From Nephrocerus scutellatus (lineage: Eukaryota > Arthropoda > Insecta > Diptera > Pipunculidae): DNA of 64,000 nt. Below are positions 58,668-64,000 of the stretch, one piece after another. The DNA is taken from NCBI GenBank assembly GCA_947095585.1, contig OX352761.1, forward strand, positions 85,998,419 to 86,062,418, given 5' to 3'. The position numbers and the translations under genes were made by a program. Within the stretch, counting starts at the first letter, position 1. Every line of letters begins with the position of its first letter. Under the pieces are notes generated by a model. That model had not been told where the DNA came from. It saw nothing but the letters and a program-made list of their open reading frames with translations, and did not search any database.

Positions 58668-58945
58668 TGCCACCTTACAGTTTGATCTCCAATTATTTTA
58701 CTACGGCTTCTCGACTCGCCAAAACTTTGCAACGGCACAAGACTGTGCGTAAAAGAGATGCCGGGCAATATAATTGAAGCGACTATCTTGACAGAAAAGG
58801 GACAGTGTGAAACAGTTTTTATCCCACGGATAGCACTCATTTCGACGGATCATGCGTTTTCGATGACGATCAATAAGTCGGACAGTTTATTAAGTACTGC
58901 GGAGTATAGATTTGAGATCGCCATGTTTTTCCCACGGACAACTTA
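58668..58945 (+). pseudogene. Helitron PIF1-like helicase C-terminal remnant
   Basis: In two frames: LPPYSL, then SPKLCNGTRLCVKEMPGNII, IEATILTEKGQCETVFIPRI, ALISTDH and, after an internal deletion, FSMTINKSDSL. These correspond to the C-terminal motifs N-G-T-R-L and E-A-x-I-x-x-G of Helitron-type PIF1 helicases, and to F-A-M-T-I-N-K-S/A-Q-G. The remnant supports the Helitron identification from an independent line of evidence. Confidence 0.8.
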
Positions 58946-59198
58946 ATTTTGGTTGCTCTGGGTTGGGTTGACATAAAAATTTATTTATTCTTGCTCTTAA
59001 AGCGAAACTAACAACCAAGTTTTGTTTTAAATTAATTTTATGTATGTTTATTTAATTTTATTTTATAATTTAAATACTATAGCTGTAATTTAAAATATAT
59101 TTTATTAAATAAATTTTGTTAATAAAAACTGCAATTTTACCTTATAGATAGATATCATTCTTTTTTCTACCCCTGCCTAATAGAAGATTGTGATGAAT

Positions 59199-59230
59199 AA
59201 ATACCTGGGCAACGCCGGGTAATCAGCTAG
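59199..59230 (+). other. Helitron 3'-terminal hairpin and CTAG end
   Basis: ATACCTGGGCAACGCCGGGT forms a 7-bp stem (one G-T pair) with a six-base loop; AATCAG separates it from CTAG at 59227-59230. In the family this hairpin is the transposition terminator. Confidence 0.8.
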
Positions 59231-60211
59231 TTAATAATAAAAGAGACCACCACGTATACGTTAAACCTCGTATATGAACAATTTCGTATTCCATAGCTGG
59301 GATAATAAAATTCCCAGCAGTTTAAAAGAAAGAAACAGTGACTTGGGCCGAAAAAACCATAATTCGATAAATAATCGAAAGTTGTCTGAGACTATTTCAG
59401 AACTTTTGATAACTACACCGGAAACGAGCTGCTCTGTACGAACGCCCCCCGTGTGTTCCACCATACATCACTGAGAATGTATTGTCTGATACTATTTCGT
59501 AATACCTTCCTTCAGTTTCAAGTAGGCCATCGACAACTTTCGCAACTTTCGCACTTTTCGATAGCTACTACCAGCCGAACAGTTCAACACGAACGCCCTG
59601 TGTCTGCTCCCCTGGTTCAATGCCTCCTACAAACCCAATAACCATTAGCATAGCATTATTTACTTATTATACATCATATGTTTAGATATAGTAAGTATTT
59701 TCAACCAGCATTGTTATTATTTAGTCAAAAAAACAATAGTAAAAAAATAAAATATGTAATTTAAAAGAAACCAAATAAAACAGTTTAATTTGTAACACGG
59801 AAGAAAAGGAGAAACGAAACCTGGGTGACCAGCGAGCGTCAGCCGAGAGAAACACCGTTATAAATTTACCATTAGAAAATAGCACTTCTCGTTAATTCAC
59901 ACCAGCACGATGGTCTTTTGCCTAATATCTCGCAAGCTCTCTCACTCACTTGATTATGTTAATCCTTTTTGATACGATCTTCCTCCAACATCAAACGATT
60001 AAAGTAATCTAGCGTTCTATCCAATTTGCTTGTCGATTCCCTAGCATTTCAAAATGAGCCATATTCTTCCGGTATGATAATTCTCGGAATTTTCTTCTTT
60101 GCACATGTGTATTTCTTATTGTGTGTTTCTTGCTACTGGTGTCGCAATCATGCGTAGTGCACGTGCATCCTTGGGCGTGCTTTTTTATGTTGGAGTAAAC
60201 GGAGAACGGTG
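59231..60211. other. Unassigned spacer with a diverged internal duplication
   Basis: Two related segments, about 59380-59470 (GTCTGAGACTATTTCAGAAC, CGAACGCCCCCCGTGTGTTC) and about 59485-59615 (GTCTGATACTATTTCGTAAT, CGAACGCCCTGTGTCTGCTC), share order and words. No gene. The rest (59640-60200) shows nothing recognisable. Confidence 0.4.
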
Positions 60212-60487
60212 GGCGATGTGGCTCAGTGGAAATGAGCGTGGCTACTGAGCAGGAGGTTCGTGGTTCGAATCCCAGTAACACCAAAAGTATTTTTCACGGT
60301 ATGCAACCTCTCGCGAATGGGTGACAAACGTTCCAAGGAAACGTTCACGGAAAGCTTCTCAATTCGCGTTCGGAGCCGGCCTTAATTTGTAGGTCCCTTT
60401 CCTTTGTGTCCAAAAATATAAACGCGCAACACAAATGGTCGCTAGGCCTTGGACCGCACTGTTCTGGCGCCGAATATTATTATTAAA
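60212..60487 (+). mobile_element. tRNA-derived SINE, copy near 60.2 kb
   Basis: A box TGGCTCAGTGG, B box GGTTCGAATCC, the same body as 57190-57475 with small deletions, tail ATTATTATT. Flanks TAAACGGAGA (left) and TAAACGTAGA (right) are an imperfect target duplication. Confidence 0.85.
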
Positions 60488-61554
60488 CGTAGATAAATTA
60501 ACTATGTTGTGGGAGTAATCGGAGAGAATTTACCTGCTGAAAACTCCCGAAATATGGTTTTCTATGTGTTGCGGAACAAGCGAAAAAGTTCATAAAAATA
60601 TAATGACGACTATCATTTCTTGACACTTAAGACGTATTCATGAGTTTTTTTTTATGTGTAATACCTGTAGTCGGACCGTTCCCTACTCTAAGGCCCCTCA
60701 CGTATGATGGGCTAATATTCCACGATATTAAACATGCTTGCGTTAAAACTGGTTTCACAAAAACCTGGTTGCAAATTAACCTGAAATTTCGTAAATAAAA
60801 GTCTATTGCAATACAGATCACAATTTCCGCATTTTAGAGGAAGCCGAAACAGGATAGGTTTCACATTTTGACATTTTGAATAACTGGTCTTAAGCTTAAG
60901 TGAACTATGCAGGATGCTTTGTTGTGTCGCACACAAGGCACACACTGTTTTTGTTGTTATGCACTACGTATATCTGCACAAGAAAGACATAGTGCACCGA
61001 ATGCACTAATTGCCGCAGAGTAATGTGAAATTACGATTGAGCGAGGGTCACCGGAACAACGTAATGCTTATATGCTGTTGCGAATTGTTAGACAACACAT
61101 ATAAGTGGGTTATGGAAACAGTGGAAACAGCTCCACCTTGAGTGTCTAAGTGGGTCGCAAAATGGTAACAGAAAAAAGGACAACAGAGGCGCAGAGGTGA
61201 TCGGTTGAGCGATGCATGGCACAAGGGTGTGAGCAGTGAACAGTAAAACAACTATTGTTTTCATTCGGTTCAAATATTACAACATGGCAGCGGTGGGATG
61301 TGTTAAGGTTAAAGCATCTGCCTTAAATCACGAAAAAAATTAATTTAATTCACTGCTATTTTAATCTTTGTCGCCACTTCAAAAAAAAATGTGAAAAACT
61401 AAAAAATAACCTTCGTAAACAATTTGGCGTTTCAACTGTATGGTCGGCAACGGTATTTTCGCCTAATTATCACCTTTCATTTGATACCAATATTTTGCCC
61501 CACCCACTTTTAAGCACGCCCCTTTTTACACTTTTATAGAAAAGTCTGTTTTTT
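60488..61554. other. No recognisable gene
   Basis: Several short open frames (for example 60712-60945 and 61048-61251 on the minus strand) show no domain or splice context. The sequence from 61290 to 61550 precedes a dispersed repeat and may be part of it. Confidence 0.3.
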
Positions 61555-61810
61555 TGCTCTTACTCCGTCGAGGGGGTTCTATTTTTTTTAAGGGGAAGGT
61601 ATTTTTATTACCTTTCGTATGATACCAATTAACCCCCACAGCTCCTTATAAATACTTAGAAAAATGTTCTAAAAAAAACTCAAAACTTTGGTTGCCCCTC
61701 CTACCCAAAGGGGGGTGTCTCCCCCAAACAAGATGGCGATTTTCGCAATCTGCTCAATTAGGGCTTTACGGTGAGGGGTGTCAAGAAGGCAAAATCCAAT
61801 GCCGGACGTA
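61555..61810 (+). repeat. Dispersed repeat, copy 2
   Basis: Shares GGTATTTTTATTACCTTTCG, AATACTTAGAAAAATGTTCT, CAAACAAGATGG and GGGGTGTC with 28620-28860. Class unknown. Confidence 0.5.
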
Positions 61811-61859
61811 CCGTTGTTTAGCCAACCATTTTCCAGTTTTTAATGCGAAATAAAACTTA

Positions 61860-62096
61860 ATATAACTGGTCACACATAAAAAAAAGAGAGAAAAATCCAA
61901 CATCATTGGCATCAACCAATCCAATCGAAATCACTACGTGGACGTCTTCACGAAATCAGCACCAATTTCCAATCATCATCCATCCACATAATCAGTACAA
62001 CAATCATTATCAATCCACACAATCAGCACTTCAGAGACACCATAAGCCCCAGAATCCTCAGAGCCAGAATTATCAGTCAATCACCAATCAGTTGCT
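61860..62096 (+). repeat. C/A-rich low-complexity sequence
   Basis: Runs of CAATCATCATCCATCC, CAACAATCATTATCAATCCA and CACAATCAGCACTTCAGAGA. An 80-codon open frame here (61906-62148) is rich in Gln, Asn, His and Ser only because of this composition. Not considered a gene. Confidence 0.55.
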
Positions 62097-62378
62097 ATAT
62101 TGCTTTCAACAAAAAAATAAAAATTACAACAACAAACACATTCGATAGACCAGAAAATGGTTAGCGTTAAGCAAAAAAAATTTTTTGGTTAAGAAATATT
62201 TAACCAAATTTTTATTTATAATTCTCACCACCAGAGTCGACTTTTAAAAATTATATATGGATAAGTTGGCAAACACATGAAACAAAAAATTGACCAATTG
62301 ATTTGGTTAGTTTTTGCTGTTGCTTTGATCAGCCGTTAACCACAAAAAATACCTAACTCATTTTGTTGAAAGCAATAT
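62097..62378 (-). mobile_element. MITE with ATATTGCTTTCAACA termini, copy 2
   Basis: Reverse orientation relative to 32783-33055, with the same ends and interior (GTTTTTGCTGTTGCTTTGAT, GACAAGTTGGCAAACACATG-like). Near-complete; flanked by GCT and AGC. Confidence 0.8.
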
Positions 62379-62543
62379 AGCAAATATCATAAATCATCAT
62401 CAACATCAAATAAGAACAAATAACAACAACAACAGAATCATGACAGCTACGCAGCAAGCAAATTTTAAAAATAGATAAGATTACACAAAACATTTTTTTT
62501 ATTAAGCGTATTTTTCTAAATTTAAATAAATTCCAAGTATTAA
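62379..62543. other. No recognisable gene
   Basis: A/C-rich spacer (CATCATCAACATCAAATAAG) between the MITE and the RTE element. Confidence 0.3.
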
Positions 62544-64000
62544 GCGCCCGGTGGTCAGCCATCATCAGAGCAGGGCGAATAACACAGAATGCTTCAGAAA
62601 TGCATGTGGCCACTATCTCTGACTGGTGGAAGTGCGATCAAACCTCCAGGTGGTGGCCGCTGGTAATTTTCCTCCAGTATAGGAAAAGCGAAATGATCGG
62701 GCTAGTTCCTTCAAAGTAAGAAAGAAACCCACCGTTATCGACTTTAAAGCAGTAAACGAACGGCTATGCACACTTCGCGTGCGGGACAGATTTAAAAACA
62801 TAAGCCTCATAAACATTTACAGACCTACAGAGGATTCCCCAGATGATGAAAAATAAGAATTCTTTGAATTAGTCGAACAAGAACTACATGCCTCAGTATG
62901 ACGTAAAAATCATTCTTGGGGATATGTGCCAAAATAGGTAGGGAGCCAGTATTCAGGCAGTACATTGACACCCATAGCTTACACGAGAACACTAATGCCA
63001 ATGGACAACGAGTCAGAGAGATAGCAGCAAGCCATAATTTGGTCGTTGCGAGTACAAGGTTTGCGCGTAAAAATATCCACAAAGCCATCTGGTTATCTCC
63101 TGATGGAGCCACTCGCAACCAGATAGACCACGTGTTGATAGACCGCCGCCACAACCCGAACCTGATGACGGTACGAGCGTACCGAGGTGCCAACTTCGAC
63201 TCGGACAACTATCTTGTTGGTGTAGTGCTCCGGATCGCGAATCAGATTGAGTCAACACGGCTGCCCTTCACAACGAAGAGACCAGAAACAACTACGGTCA
63301 AGCGATAGGACTTACTCACACTGCAGTGTGGCTTCATCCCAGGTAAATCAACAATTGCTCATATTTACATCCTTAGGCAGGTGAGTTTCACAGCTCACTA
63401 CACCATCTTTTTATATACTTTAAAACCGCCTATGATAGCGTAGCCAGAGTAGAACTTTATACAGCATTGATAGAATTCGGCATCCCAAATAAACTGACAA
63501 GACTATGTAGGTTGACCATGACCAATGTTATAAGCCAAGTAAAGATATTCGTATCGCTATCAAGCCCATTCAACATCTATAACGGGCTCCGACAAGGGGA
63601 TGGACTGGCCTGCGTCCTCTTCAACCTGGCGTTGTAGAAAGTGATCCGAAACTCTGACGTAACGGCGAGAGGAACAATCGTGTATAAGTCCATTCAGATA
63701 CTGGCTTACGCAGACGATATTGACATCGTTGGTAAAAACCAAAGAGATGTACAGGAAGCTTTCATCCATATCGAGCAGGTGGCACGAAATCCGGGTCTGC
63801 ACATCAATGAAAGCAAAATAAAGTACCTGGTGGCCACGTCTGGGAGTAGAAGATCCAACATTGGTCCCTCAATTCAAATAGTGGAGCGCGAATTTAAAGT
63901 GGTGCAATGCCTTAACTATCTCGGGTCTACTGTAGCAGCCGATAACAGCATGGAACCAGAAATACGCGCACGGTTTCTTAAAGCCCAAAACGCCCACTAT
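62544..64000 (+). pseudogene. RTE-type LINE, runs off right edge
   Basis: Order on the plus strand: 5' coding (GNFPPV and DFKAVNERLCTLRVRDRFKN), EEP endonuclease (NTNANGQRVREIAASHNLVV, WLSPDGATRNQIDHVLIDRR, then NFDSDNYLVGVV with S-D-N in place of S-D-H), then an abrupt jump to the RT palm ([31 protein letters not shown] with the catalytic Y-A-D-D, HINESK), ending mid-thumb. The RT fingers are missing between about 63300 and 63330, and at least four frameshifts are present. The same family has pieces at 17930-18560, 36410-37610 and 50381-50640. Confidence 0.75.

Larger units (their letters stand above)
57744..59230 (+). mobile_element. Helitron, internally deleted, with intact termini
   Basis: 5' end TCTATATATATAAAATAGAG, preceded by A. 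3' end TACCTGGGCAACGCCGGGTA (7-bp stem, GCAACG loop), 6 nt, then CTAG, followed by T. This is the classic Helitron signature: insertion between A and T without target duplication, a hairpin shortly before CTRR. Between lie a 104-bp tandem array (58016-58505) and a scrap of Helitron helicase (58668-58945). At 1.49 kb it is a deletion derivative of a normal Rep/helicase element and cannot move alone. Confidence 0.85.

Noticed and set aside
61906..62148. Gln/Asn/His-rich small protein
   Set aside because: The composition follows directly from a C/A-rich low-complexity stretch; there is no start context, splice signal or domain.

Overview
This window is eukaryotic nuclear DNA, most probably from a higher fly (Diptera). 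It is AT-rich and has no operons. Two host genes are recognisable by protein similarity, both split by spliceosomal introns. Almost everything else is transposable-element (TE) sequence: non-LTR retrotransposons of Jockey/CR1, R1/LOA and RTE type, Gypsy/Ty3 LTR elements, Helitrons and Helitron-like repeats, a hAT fossil, MITEs and tRNA-derived SINEs. The short introns (49 and 58 bp), the mix of TE types and the protein sequences all fit a dipteran. The species cannot be named from the sequence alone.

The host genes form a divergent pair. On the minus strand is an NADPH-dependent diflavin oxidoreductase (NDOR1/Tah18 family, cytosolic Fe-S assembly). Its FMN-domain exon is at 29661-30033 and two further exons are at 19936-20165 and 19664-19877; the rest of the gene is not visible here. 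On the plus strand is a MAEA/GID9 orthologue (RING-like subunit of the CTLH E3 ubiquitin ligase). Seven exons between 33467 and 53814 splice into an uninterrupted 396-codon protein. Each gene has one intron inflated by TEs: NDOR1 intron 1 is about 9.5 kb and MAEA intron 2 about 18.2 kb. The roughly 3.4 kb between the two start codons holds a fresh Jockey-type LINE insertion with a 14-bp target duplication, and a MITE.

Layout. 1-1748: Gypsy gag and leader/LTR-like sequence (minus). 1749-6060: a Jockey/CR1-like LINE (minus) split by a 2.06-kb element carrying a 118-bp tandem array. 6060-8410: Gypsy, LINE and MITE fragments. 8420-11335: two rearranged LINE copies. 11340-17390: two Gypsy elements fused head-on-tail, producing an integrase/gag chimeric reading frame. 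17400-19320: LINE, RTE and Helitron debris. 19664-30033: NDOR1 with a TE-filled intron, including a TA-flanked palindromic element, repeated Helitron-like elements and a 1.2-kb C/A-rich tract. 31275-33055: LINE and MITE in the shared promoter region. 33467-53814: MAEA, with intron 2 holding a three-deep nested stack (SINE, then a MITE-like element, then the 118-bp-array element) plus RTE, hAT and Gypsy fossils. 53815-64000: 3' flank, possible orphan exons, SINEs, a well-delimited Helitron (57744-59230) with a PIF1-like helicase remnant, and a degraded RTE element running off the right edge.

No operon-like or defence-like system is present. The most novel material is structural: an unclassified array-bearing element present in two opposite copies, a Helitron-like repeat family with internal minisatellite structure, and several readable nested insertions. 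All coordinates were read by eye. TE family names are similarity calls from memory of family motifs, not database results.
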